Shown here: piece by piece, positions 51,241 to 59,152 of the stretch
Layout: every line of letters starts with the position of its first letter
Position numbering within the stretch: position 1 is the first letter of the stretch
Assembly: GCF_000025625.1 (NCBI RefSeq)
Contig: NC_013922.1
Location: 2,294,001 to 2,358,000 of the forward strand
Length of the DNA stretch: 64,000 bases
Source of the DNA: Natrialba magadii ATCC 43099
Lineage (GTDB): Archaea; Halobacteriota; Halobacteria; Halobacteriales; Natrialbaceae
Reading direction: 5' to 3'
Position numbers and translations under genes: made by a program
Notes under the pieces: generated by a model
Seen by the model: only the letters and a program-made list of their open reading frames with translations
The model's database searches: none
Told to the model about the DNA's origin: nothing

Positions 51241-52332
51241 CTACAGCACTGACAGTTCAGTCGTCCAGAACGAGCCGTAGGCGTCCTCGAGTGCATCCTT
51301 CGGATCGCCGGTCGCGTCGACGGCTGCGGTCGCGTCCGGCTCGAGTTCCGACTCGTCGGCGAGCGTCTCGATGACGCCGCGCTGGCCCGTCAGAAAGAGT
51401 CGCGCGTCGGGTTCGTCTGCGAGGACGTCCGCGAGTGCGTCACGGCAGTCGTCGAGGTGGTCGTCGATCTGTCCGTCACGAATCCGCTCGAAGCGGGCCT
51501 GCGAGAAGCCGCCCTTGGAGTGACTGCCCTTCACGTCGCTCTCGAAGCCGCGGTAGGCGACGCGCTCGTCGCCGTCGTAGACTCCGACTGCGAACAGGTC
51601 GGTTCTGACGAGCGCGAGCACCGAGCGGCCGGTCGGCAGGAACCACTCGCGCTCGAGTGTGAAGCGGTCTCGCCAGCCAGATTCGAAGTTATTGGCGCGG
51701 GTGGCACTTGCGCTTGCGCTGGCGCTGGCGTTGGCATTGGCGTTGGCGCTGGCGTTGGCGTTGCGATTGCTGTTTCTAGTGTCACTGCGACCACCAGCAC
51801 TCGAACCTAACTCGCCCGGCAACACCGGCGGCTCGAGTACCACCGAAACCAGCCCAGCGTCGTCGACACAGAGCAGACACGGCGCGGCCTCGTCGACGAG
51901 TACAGTTCGTTCGCCGAGCACAGCCGCGAGATCGCTGTCGAACTGCGGCCCGTGTCGCTCGCGTTGGCCCGCCGACCCAAGGTCGTCCTCAGCCGACACC
52001 ACCGCCGTCAACGCACCTTCCGGCTCCGTCCGCACCGACTCGAGCCGATCGAGCACTTCCTCGAGTCGTCCACCGCGAAGCGTCTCCTGACGGGTGTACT
52101 CGAGTCCCGTCGTCGCCGCGTCGTCGTCTTCCAGGCGCTCGAGTTCGCCCTCGAGTTGCGCGATGCGGTCTTCGAGCCGGTTGACCGCCGCTTCGGCCTC
52201 CTGTTTGGCCGTTGCGGCGTCGGCTCGGCGCTCGGATTCGGCCTCGTAGCGCGCTTTTAGACTGTCCCGTTCCTCCTCGAGTTCGTCGATGCGCTCCTTT
52301 AGCGACGCGCGGCCGAGCAACTCATCGAGCAT
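51241..52332 (-). CDS. Vms1/Ankzf1-type peptidyl-tRNA hydrolase
   Basis: A 363-residue protein with an N-terminal coiled coil (1-70) and a VLRF1 (Vms1-like release factor) domain. The signature KGSHSKGGFSQARFERIRD (268-286) holds the catalytic-region Gln278. The family cleaves nascent chains from tRNA on obstructed 50S subunits, as eRF1-related factors do. Residues 186-212 are an Asn/Ala/Ser alternating insert (ANASANANANASASASA) encoded by hexanucleotide repeats (about 51697-51777), placed before the VLRF1 core strand. It is transcribed apart from dgcN. Confidence 0.82.
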   Translation of the reverse strand: MLDELLGRASLKERIDELEEERDSLKARYEAESERRADAATAKQEAEAAVNRLEDRIAQLEGELERLEDDDAATTGLEYTRQETLRGGRLEEVLDRLESVRTEPEGALTAVVSAEDDLGSAGQRERHGPQFDSDLAAVLGERTVLVDEAAPCLLCVDDAGLVSVVLEPPVLPGELGSSAGGRSDTRNSNRNANASANANANASASASASATRANNFESGWRDRFTLEREWFLPTGRSVLALVRTDLFAVGVYDGDERVAYRGFESDVKGSHSKGGFSQARFERIRDGQIDDHLDDCRDALADVLADEPDARLFLTGQRGVIETLADESELEPDATAAVDATGDPKDALEDAYGSFWTTELSVL

Positions 52333-52367
52333 CTGACCGAACAGGCGACCCGAGAGTACTTCTAAAC

Positions 52368-52793
52368 CTAGGTTCCGGCACCCGGGAAGTCGTCCTCGAG
52401 ACTCGAGTCGGCCCCGTCACGGTGCTGGTTCCTGCCCATCTGACCTCCCTGTCCCAGCCCCGGGAAGAACGACAGCAACTGCGTGGCACACTCACGGCGT
52501 GCGAGTAGTACCTCCCGCAGGGAGGGTGGATTTCTGATTTCGGTGTCTGAGAGCACTGATTCGGGAAGGGCGAGCGTGTCCGTCGGGACGGCAGCGTCGC
52601 CGTGGACAGGGAAGTGCTGGGTTTCGAGTTTCATCACGAGCGGTGTATCGAGCGGTTCGACGCCGTCACCGGTTGCGTACACCGCTTCGTTGATCCGCTC
52701 GTGCTGATCGCTGTGCATGAGTGCGTGGTCCCCGTCGGTCGGAGTCACGTAGAGTCGCCCGAGGTAGTAGTTCCGCGAGAAGGCCTCGAACAT
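52368..52793 (-). CDS. DUF5802 family protein
   Basis: A 141-residue protein. FEAFSRNYYLGRLYVTPTDGDHALMH, VYATGDGVEPLDTPLVMKLETQHFPVHGD, LPESVLSDTEIRNPPSLREVLLARRE match haloarchaeal DUF5802 as I recall it. It is a small beta-rich domain of unknown function. Residues after about 110 (Gly/Gln/Arg-rich) are an unstructured tail longer than usual. The start at 52793 fits a TATA-like gataatag about 36 nt upstream. Confidence 0.8.
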   Translation of the reverse strand: MFEAFSRNYYLGRLYVTPTDGDHALMHSDQHERINEAVYATGDGVEPLDTPLVMKLETQHFPVHGDAAVPTDTLALPESVLSDTEIRNPPSLREVLLARRECATQLLSFFPGLGQGGQMGRNQHRDGADSSLEDDFPGAGT

Positions 52794-53087
52794 GACACTA
52801 GTACCCATGGTCTGGAGTGGCATAACTATTATCGGACAAGCTTATCCCGGTCCGCTATCAGCGTCTTTTCAGGTTCCCCAGCACGTGTCGCCCGCTCCTG
52901 TTTCACGGTTCATACTGTTTTCAGCCGCTGATTTCAGTTCTGCACGGCCGAATCTGGGGAGTTCGTTTCGCGTTTGCACAACCGTTTAACCGTTCAGAAC
53001 GCGCGGTATCGATCACCGTTGGTGATTGAACGGTTCGAACGAAGGTTCGACTTTTTAGGGTGTTAGGACAGAGATGAGGTGAATACG

Positions 53088-54071
53088 ATGAGTACTACTC
53101 GGGTCGTTGGTTTCGTCTTCCTCGCCGTCCTCGGACTAACGGTTGCACCCATTGCGGGTGCAGCCATCGTTCCTGCAACACCCGACGAAATGGGCGACGT
53201 AGACACACAGTCCCAGACAGTCACGAATTTGGCCGCCGAGACTGCAACGAGTGATGCGGACGCCTCGGTGACAGACTCGGACTCAGACTCAGACCCGGAC
53301 TCAGACCCTGACCCAGGCCCAGGCACAAGCGCAGATTCGGACTCGGACTCGAGTACGAACCCGAACACAACAGTCGGTGACTTCGTCCAGTCGACAGCCG
53401 CAGACGCCGAGCACACAGTCAATGATGGACTGTTCGACGTGACGTACGACGCGGCCGACAACGAGTCGAAAGCACAACTCGTCGAGGAGCGCACGGCATC
53501 GTTCGACGACCGACTCGCCGAACTCGAGGCCGAGCGTGCAGAACTGCGCGACCGGAAGGAGGACCTCTCCCCGGCTGCGTATCAGGCACGGTTGACGCGG
53601 TTGACTGTCGAAATTGCCTCGTTGAACGACTCGATCGAGCGAACGAAGCCGAAAGGCGTCGCGGCTGGTCACGATCCGACACGGTTCGAAACGCTCCAGG
53701 AGAACGCGTCGGCGCTTGCCGGTCCGGAAGTTGCGACGACCGCGCAGGGACTGCCCGGCTTCACGGATCATCCCGGTGTGGGTGGCGGTCCGCCGGCGCA
53801 CGCGGGTTCAGACAGCCACACCCAAAAACCGGTTCAGGCGGAGTCGAATAGTTCCACGCCGTCACACGAAAACGCTGCTGGAGATGATGCTCGCGGGCAA
53901 GGGAACGGACAAGGTGAGCAGCATTCCGGGCAGGGAGTCGGTGACAGCGATGCACAGCGCGACGTTTCCCCTGGTCAGTCGGGAAATCACACTGATTCTG
54001 GCGCATCCGACGAATCTGGCGATGCGTCCGATTCTGGTGCTAATTCTAGTTCTGGTTCTGGCTCTACCTGA
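53088..54071 (+). CDS. Secreted coiled-coil protein with Ser/Asp repeats
   Basis: A 327-residue exported protein: Sec signal (TTRVVGFVFLAVLGLTVAPIAGAA), an Asp/Ser/Pro microsatellite (SDSDSDPDSDPDPGPG), a helical domain (about 105-200) with the coiled coil FDDRLAELEAERAELRDRKEDLSPAAYQARLTRL, then a Gly/Ser/Gln/His-rich disordered tail. The coil resembles the haloarchaeal DUF7096-type surface proteins, not firmly. There is no C-terminal anchor, so it is likely released or cell-wall associated. Confidence 0.7.
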   Translation: MSTTRVVGFVFLAVLGLTVAPIAGAAIVPATPDEMGDVDTQSQTVTNLAAETATSDADASVTDSDSDSDPDSDPDPGPGTSADSDSDSSTNPNTTVGDFVQSTAADAEHTVNDGLFDVTYDAADNESKAQLVEERTASFDDRLAELEAERAELRDRKEDLSPAAYQARLTRLTVEIASLNDSIERTKPKGVAAGHDPTRFETLQENASALAGPEVATTAQGLPGFTDHPGVGGGPPAHAGSDSHTQKPVQAESNSSTPSHENAAGDDARGQGNGQGEQHSGQGVGDSDAQRDVSPGQSGNHTDSGASDESGDASDSGANSSSGSGST

Positions 54072-54145
54072 ACCTGATTTGTCGAACAGGCGTACCGATG
54101 GCTGAGCCACACAGCTGTTACTCCTATCCTGTGACGGACTCGGAG

Positions 54146-54571
54146 TTACTGTCGGAGTAGATACACCACCGTCGCGACCCAGAATGTCCCTGCAAAGGCG
54201 TAGATCGCGTCACCGGCCGGGTTCACGGAACCGAACTGAACCGATGCCAGCAGGTACGACAGAGCGGCGACTACCAGGGGACCGCCAACGTACGGAATCC
54301 AGTTCGCCACCGGGCTGGCACCTGAGTCGGTGTTCGCGCGTACATCGCGAACGAGGACTGCCGGCTTGACCTCCTCCTCCGCGTTCACGCGGAGGAGGAG
54401 GTCAATTGCCTGTCCGGCCTCGCCACGACTGAACAGGAAGGGAACGAACGGGAGGAACAAAAAGAGAAGAAGCGTATCCAGAACGACCCAGGCGGCAATG
54501 CTCACGGCGATACCGAACAGCAAGCCGGCGAGCGCAGTGGATGTTCGAGCTGAGAGTGACACTGAAACCAC
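54146..54571 (-). CDS. Small membrane protein with three to four helices
   Basis: A 141-residue membrane protein: two helices near the N-terminus (LAGLLFGIAVSIAAWVVLDTLLLFLFLPF), a polar loop (EEEVKPAVLVRDVRANTD) and two C-terminal helices (GGPLVVAALSYLLASVQF, YAFAGTFWVATVVYLL). No family is recognised. The loop coding region contains a perfect 18-bp palindrome (54366-54405) that encodes LLLRVNAEEEV-type sequence, so the DNA fold is under or despite coding constraint. Confidence 0.65.
   Translation of the reverse strand: MVSVSLSARTSTALAGLLFGIAVSIAAWVVLDTLLLFLFLPFVPFLFSRGEAGQAIDLLLRVNAEEEVKPAVLVRDVRANTDSGASPVANWIPYVGGPLVVAALSYLLASVQFGSVNPAGDAIYAFAGTFWVATVVYLLRQ
54366..54405. repeat. Perfect 18-bp inverted repeat inside a gene
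   Basis: Arms TTGACCTCCTCCTCCGCG (54366-54383) and its exact complement (54388-54405) flank the loop TTCA. The stem is unusually long and uninterrupted for coding DNA. It could form a cruciform in DNA or a strong hairpin in mRNA of the membrane-protein gene. Confidence 0.95.
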
Positions 54572-54688
54572 GGGCGTGGCAGATGGCGGCTACTGCGAGG
54601 ATGCGAGACAACGGATAGGATGTGACCGCACACTGTAACATTGCATTGGTCTACCGCAAGCGGTGTGCAGTGCGAGTGGAGACCCTCT

Positions 54689-54964
54689 CTAGAGGTCGAC
54701 GTACTGCCCTTCCCAGTCCCGGCGCGCCTCGAGTTCCCGACGGCCACGACGGGTGAGCGTGTAGAAGTTCGTCCGCCGGTCGCGGTGTCCCTTCTCGACG
54801 AGTCCCTTGTCGACGAGCGTATCCAGGTTCGGGTAGAGACGGCCGTGATGGATTTCTTTCTCGTAGTAGTTCTCGAGTTCCTCCTTGATTGCCAGTCCGT
54901 GGGGTTCCTCCTCGCCAGCGATGACGTATAGCAGGTCACGCTGGAATCCTGTCAGGTCGTACAT
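54689..54964 (-). CDS. PadR-family transcriptional regulator (paralogue)
   Basis: A 91-residue single-domain PadR winged helix: LTGFQRDLLYVIAGEEEPHGLAIKEELE, the recognition segment HHGRLYPNLDTLVDKGLVEKG and the wing RRTNFYTLTRRGRRELEAR. It differs from the 18187 protein mainly on the surface. Full conservation of the recognition part implies overlapping DNA sites. A 485-bp gap lies upstream of it. Confidence 0.88.
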   Translation of the reverse strand: MYDLTGFQRDLLYVIAGEEEPHGLAIKEELENYYEKEIHHGRLYPNLDTLVDKGLVEKGHRDRRTNFYTLTRRGRRELEARRDWEGQYVDL

Positions 54965-55449
54965 TGGGAAAGTACCACCTGCACTTACTGTCGAATTTTA
55001 ATAAGGGTGTCGGGTTGTTTCGAACGAAACTGGGGTATTACCAGCGAATATAGTCGTTTCATTGAGTTTCGATTGATAACACCCATGACTGATTCGACGT
55101 GAAAACACACATAATGAGCCGTTCATGTTTACGGTTCGTCGTTTCCAGAACCGAATATTTGATCGCGGTCTGACGACACACTCACACGTACAGTAAGCAC
55201 TCCACGTTCAAATCGACTCGGCCTGTCCGCGACAGACGAACCAGCAGCTCAGCAATGTAGTAAACAGGAAAGCAAATCGCGTGACGGGAAAAACGTCACG
55301 CGATTGCTTGCCGCCCTGAATTGGTCCCCGCTGACGCTTCGGCCCTCCAAGCGAAGCGTCACCAGAAAGATTCTGCTGGGACCACTTAAATGTGACGACA
55401 CACTCCCGTTTCGTGATGTGTTCCACCCGCCTCCAGCAGACCGCGGGGG
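54965..55449. other. Upstream gap of the PadR gene, containing a hairpin cluster
   Basis: The first 300 bp (to about 55265) show no gene or repeat that I recognise. The remainder is occupied by the inverted-repeat cluster described separately. An 81-codon minus frame across the cluster is not haloarchaeal in composition. Confidence 0.4.
55270..55384 (-). ncRNA. Candidate structured RNA (three hairpins and closing stem)
   Basis: Within 115 bp there are a 15-bp stem AAGCAA(A)TCGCGTGAC/GTCACGCGATTGCTT (55270-55285 with 55295-55309, one bulge, loop gggaaaaac), a 10-bp stem TGACGCTTCG/CGAAGCGTCA (55332-55341 with 55352-55361) and a 5-bp stem CAGAA/TTCTG (55363-55375). The last two are enclosed by TGGTCCC/GGGACCA (55322-55328 with 55378-55384), which gives a three-way junction. 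On the minus strand the 15-bp stem comes last and would act like a terminator. No known family is recognised; a mobile-element end is the main alternative. Confidence 0.4.
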
Positions 55450-55596
55450 TCACATGTGTTCTTCCTCGAGTACCCAGCCAAGCGCACGCTTGTAGTAGGT
55501 AAACATCTGCTCGACGCCGTCGTGATTCATCTCGTCGCTCTCGAGGTGCTCCGTCAGGAACTCGTACTGCTCGCGAATCTCTTCTTCATCACGCAT
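55450..55596 (-). CDS. Small acidic protein, 48 residues
   Basis: A short frame MRDEEEIREQYEFLTEHLESD followed by GVEQMFTYYKRALGWVLEEEH: two amphipathic helices, strongly acidic, like several small haloarchaeal proteins. Its composition and codon use are much better than those of surrounding frames. The stop codon overlaps the right arm of an ATGTGAC/GTCACAT inverted repeat. The longer in-frame reading to 55692 has un-haloarchaeal sequence. Confidence 0.6.
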   Translation of the reverse strand: MRDEEEIREQYEFLTEHLESDEMNHDGVEQMFTYYKRALGWVLEEEHM

Positions 55597-56160
55597 ACGA
55601 TAGCATACACCCGACAGACAAAAAAGGTCGCCGGGATAGCAGGGCGACCAGTGATACAGCCCGTTGTAGTTTGGTACGGGTGATCGCTCCACCTGTCAGA
55701 GCGATCACCGACAAAGCGCTACAACGACCCGTATAAGCCGAGACGAGTTTCCAAGCAACCCGATCACACTCCGCACCGAAATCGATGCTGATTGCCCGTT
55801 CGTCCGCATCGACGTCGACCGTACTCGAGTTCGGTCGACTGGCTCCTGGGCACAGGATGGAGTGGCGATCGGGTCAGTCTGTGGTTGGCGGGTGAATGGG
55901 TGTGAGAGCGTCGGAACCCGCAACCGCTCGTCCCGGTAACGCAGTAACGATTTGTTAGCGTTTCCGTGGCTCTCCGTTCTCGTCCGCTGTCGTCGTTTCA
56001 GCTAGTAGTCATTCGTTTGTTTTCACAACAGTCAGCAACCGCGACGGATGAACGGGGACGTGATCAGCCACGTTGTGGCTGCTCGCTACTCGTCGCCGCC
56101 AGTTGCATCTGTGAGGAGACTATTCGCAACTTAATTGTAGGCTCAGTGCAATGTTCGTGT
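55597..56160. other. Intergenic region with two hairpins
   Basis: It contains GGTCGCC/GGCGACC (55626-55632 with 55643-55649) and an 11-bp stem GGTGATCGCTC/GAGCGATCACC (55679-55689 with 55699-55709). The remaining 450 bp show no gene. A TATA-like cttaatt at about 56130 serves the flippase-like gene. Confidence 0.55.
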
Positions 56161-57195
56161 GTGAACCGTCGGATTGCCCTTGGTTTCGTTCTCGCCCTCC
56201 TCCTCCTGGGCGTCCTGATTCGCGTTGTCGGCGGCCAGGCCGTCGCCGGAGAGTTCTCGAGTGCCGACTATCGGTTTCTCGGACTCGCGGTCGGATCGGG
56301 GCTGCTTGCACTGGCCTTTCGTGCGCTCGTCTGGGACCAGTTCCTCTCGGTCGTCGACGACACGCTGCCGCGGATACGAATCGTCGCGCTCTTTCTAAGT
56401 GCGATGTTCATCAAATACGTCACACCCTACGGCCAACTCGCGACCGAGCCGTTCGTGGCCTATCTCGTGTCACAGCGCGGCGAGATGGCCTTCGAGGACG
56501 GGCTAGCCAGCGTGTTGTCTGCGGATCTGCTAAACTACGTCCCCTACTACACCTACGGGTTCGTCGCACTCGGTGTGATCCTCGTCACTGGCGCGCTCGG
56601 GACGGATCTCTCCTTCCAACTGCTCGCGTTCACCGGCCTGTTCTCGGTCGTTGTCGGCGTCGTCTTCGTCACGATTCGTCGCCCATCGGTCGTCTATGCG
56701 CTAGTCCTGTGGCTGACCGCCGGGATCCGGAGACTCCTCTCTCGGTTCTCGACTCGGTTCGAAGACCGATTTGCGAAACAGACCGTCCGTTCGCGACTTG
56801 ACGGCTTCTACGGAACGATCGACACGATATCAGCAGACCGGATGGCCCTCATCGCCGCTATCGTCTTCGCTCACCTCGGCATGCTCTTTCTCATGTTGCC
56901 GGTCTACCTCGGCGGACTCGCACTTGGCTACCGGCTCGCACTACCGGTCGTCGCACTCGCCGTCGCGTTCGGAAAACTCGGCACAGTCATCCCCGCCCCC
57001 GGCGGTACCGGCGGCGTCGAAACGATGGTGACCGGCGTCCTCGCGACACTCGGCGGCCTCGAACTCGCCACCGCGCTCACGGTCGCACTCATCTACCGGC
57101 TCAGCACCTACTGGCTCACCGTCGGTGTTGGCGGGCTCTCCGCAGCCGCAGTGTTCCTCCGTGGCCCGCAACCGGAAGCGAACCCCGATTCGTAG
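56161..57195 (+). CDS. Flippase-like/lysylphosphatidylglycerol synthase TM-family protein
   Basis: A 344-residue membrane protein of the YbhN/LPG-synthase TM family (PF03706), about eight helices. Landmarks are RIALGFVLALLLLGVLIRVVGG, LFLSAMFIKYVTPYGQLATEPFVAYL (the conserved P-x-x-GG/PYGQ-type segment), LPVVALAVAFGKLGTVIPAPGGTGGVE and TALTVALIYRLSTYWLTVG. Relatives flip or transfer lipid-linked groups. The GTG start is chosen because a TATA-like ttaatt lies about 29 nt upstream and the preceding in-frame sequence is Cys/Arg-rich and not membrane-like. Confidence 0.85.
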   Translation: MNRRIALGFVLALLLLGVLIRVVGGQAVAGEFSSADYRFLGLAVGSGLLALAFRALVWDQFLSVVDDTLPRIRIVALFLSAMFIKYVTPYGQLATEPFVAYLVSQRGEMAFEDGLASVLSADLLNYVPYYTYGFVALGVILVTGALGTDLSFQLLAFTGLFSVVVGVVFVTIRRPSVVYALVLWLTAGIRRLLSRFSTRFEDRFAKQTVRSRLDGFYGTIDTISADRMALIAAIVFAHLGMLFLMLPVYLGGLALGYRLALPVVALAVAFGKLGTVIPAPGGTGGVETMVTGVLATLGGLELATALTVALIYRLSTYWLTVGVGGLSAAAVFLRGPQPEANPDS

Positions 57196-57290
57196 TTCGC
57201 CCACAGACGGTACGGGAAACGACACTCTGCAACACCGGTGTTGACCACGACTCCGTGAGGACTTTTTGTACCCCCACCGTAGATGCCCGC

Positions 57291-58043
57291 ATGAAGATTC
57301 GGGGCGAACGCAAGTGCAGGGACTGTGGTACTCGCTGGTCCTACTACGAAACCGGCAGCATCGACTGCCCAGGTTGTGGCAGCCTCCGCAGTGTTGGGAC
57401 CGACGACCGAACCGAGCACACCGATCTACAGGTCCCGTTCGACCTCACACCCATCCGCTCCGACATCGACGACACGTCGACCGGCGACCTCGCCGACCGC
57501 GCCCGCGATCGCTGTCGCGAGTACGTCCGCCAGCGCGGCTTCGTCAACGCCGGCGACCTCCGCGACCTCGACGACACCTACCTCGCCGCCATCGAACTCA
57601 GACACGTCGCCGACGTCGTCACTCGAGAACTCGAGTACGGTGCCTCGCTCGACGACCGGGACGAACTGTACTTCCTCTCGTTGCTCCGGGACGCCGACAC
57701 CGGCGAGCGCCCGCCGGTCGACGACGTGCCACCCGGGCTGCAGGCGGCACGCGGTCTCGCTATGGCAAACGCCGTCCAGGAGTATCGCCGCGACGTTCGC
57801 ACGTGGCTCGAGGAGGGAGAGACGGGACGAACACAGGAGGAGTTGGCGAAATCGGAACGGCAGGTACTCGAGTCCCTCGGCGAGCACGTCAAGCGGATCC
57901 GACTCCTGGATGGTGACATCGAGCCGGAAACTGCGGATCGGCTGGTCGAAGCGACCCGCGACCTGGCAGACGGGCTTCGCGGTGACGAGGTGGTACTGGG
58001 GCGGGCGCAGGATCGGTTGGAGCGACTCGAGGCAGAAATCTGA
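57291..58043 (+). CDS. DUF7117 family protein with zinc ribbon
   Basis: A 250-residue protein: N-terminal zinc ribbon KIRGERKCRDCGTRWSYYETGSIDCPGCGS (two Cys pairs), then a fully helical, acidic region to the end (RCREYVRQRGFVNAGDLRDLDDTYLAAIELRHVADVV, VPPGLQAARGLAMANAVQEYRRDV, LGEHVKRIRLLDGDIEPETADRL). This is the haloarchaeal DUF7117 layout as I recall it. A role in nucleic-acid-linked processes is possible from the ribbon alone. The preceding gene ends about 95 nt upstream. Confidence 0.78.
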   Translation: MKIRGERKCRDCGTRWSYYETGSIDCPGCGSLRSVGTDDRTEHTDLQVPFDLTPIRSDIDDTSTGDLADRARDRCREYVRQRGFVNAGDLRDLDDTYLAAIELRHVADVVTRELEYGASLDDRDELYFLSLLRDADTGERPPVDDVPPGLQAARGLAMANAVQEYRRDVRTWLEEGETGRTQEELAKSERQVLESLGEHVKRIRLLDGDIEPETADRLVEATRDLADGLRGDEVVLGRAQDRLERLEAEI

Positions 58044-58061
58044 CGCTGACTTTCCCCGTGC

Positions 58062-58955
58062 TCAAGGCAGCGAAACGTCGATTCCTTCCTGCAGACTCGC
58101 GGCTTTGACGGTGTTGTACAGCAACATCGCGCGCGTCATCGGACCGACACCGCCTGGCACCGGCGTGATCGCGCTCGCCTGTTCTTTCGCGCTCTCGAAC
58201 TCGACGTCGCCGACGAGTTCGTACCCCTTCTCGGTATCTGCATCGACACGATTAACGCCGACGTCGATGACGACCGCGTCGTCGCCGATCATCGAGCCGT
58301 CGATCAGTTCCGGTACGCCGACCGCTGCGACGACGATATCCGCACTGCGAGTCTTTTCGGCCAGGTCGTCCGTTCGGGAGTGACAGACCGTCACCGTCGC
58401 GTTGCCGTCGTCGGCCTTCTGGATCAACAGATTCGCGAGCGGCTTGCCAACGATATCCGAACGGCCGACGATCGTCACGTCTTTGCCCTCGATCTCGACG
58501 CCAGCGGACTCGAGTAGCTTCTGGACGCCGTGGGGGGTGCAGGGACGGAAGCGGGCGTCGCCGGCGACGAGGCGACCGACGTTCTCGGGGTGGAAGCCGT
58601 CGACGTCCTTGGCAGGGTCGACGCGACGGATGACCTCGCGGTAGTCGACGTGGTTCGGGACGGGGGCCTGGACGATGTAGCCGTGGACGTCGTCGTTCTC
58701 GTTGAGCGCGGCGATTTCGTCGTACAGCGTCTCCGGGGAGGCGTCGCCGTCGACGTCGACGTGGTAGCTCTCGATGCCGACCTCCTCGCAGTCGCGCTGT
58801 TTCATGTTCACGTAGGTTTCGCTGGCGGGGTCGTCGCCCATCAGCACCGTCGCTAGCCCGGGACGCGCGCCCGCATCAGCGAGCGTCTCGATAGCGTCGG
58901 TCAGGTCCTCGCGAATCTCGCTCGCGACGGCGTTGCCGTCGATGATCTCGGTCAT
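58062..58955 (-). CDS. folD: Methylenetetrahydrofolate dehydrogenase/cyclohydrolase (FolD)
   Basis: A 297-residue bifunctional enzyme that interconverts 5,10-methylene-, methenyl- and 10-formyl-tetrahydrofolate using NADP+. Conserved parts are VLMGDDPASETYVNMKQRDCEEVG (the catalytic Lys is in this helix), VQAPVPNH (the usual QLPLP box altered to QAPVP), DVDGFHPENVGRL, the dinucleotide loop GRSDIVGKPLANLL and TPVPGGVGPMTRAML. The length is standard. A TATA-like cattaat lies about 30 nt before the start. It faces the aldo-keto reductase gene divergently. Confidence 0.95.
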   Translation of the reverse strand: MTEIIDGNAVASEIREDLTDAIETLADAGARPGLATVLMGDDPASETYVNMKQRDCEEVGIESYHVDVDGDASPETLYDEIAALNENDDVHGYIVQAPVPNHVDYREVIRRVDPAKDVDGFHPENVGRLVAGDARFRPCTPHGVQKLLESAGVEIEGKDVTIVGRSDIVGKPLANLLIQKADDGNATVTVCHSRTDDLAEKTRSADIVVAAVGVPELIDGSMIGDDAVVIDVGVNRVDADTEKGYELVGDVEFESAKEQASAITPVPGGVGPMTRAMLLYNTVKAASLQEGIDVSLP

Positions 58956-59152
58956 TACTCGAGTTGCCGGCTGGGATGCTCATTAATGCTCGGGTTTGTG
59001 CCCAACACTACACCCGTTCCGGCCAAATATATACAAGTATGTGGTCATATTCTGTGGTGGGGGCCCCAATACGGACACCAGTACACGGAGCCGGCAACCG
59101 GCCCACGACGCCCCATCTGTTTTGGCACCCGGGAAAATACGTGCAAGCGAGT

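Noticed and set aside
55208-55453. 81-codon minus frame across the hairpin cluster
   Set aside because: Basic, Cys/Trp-rich composition unlike haloarchaeal proteins; inverted repeats explain the region better.
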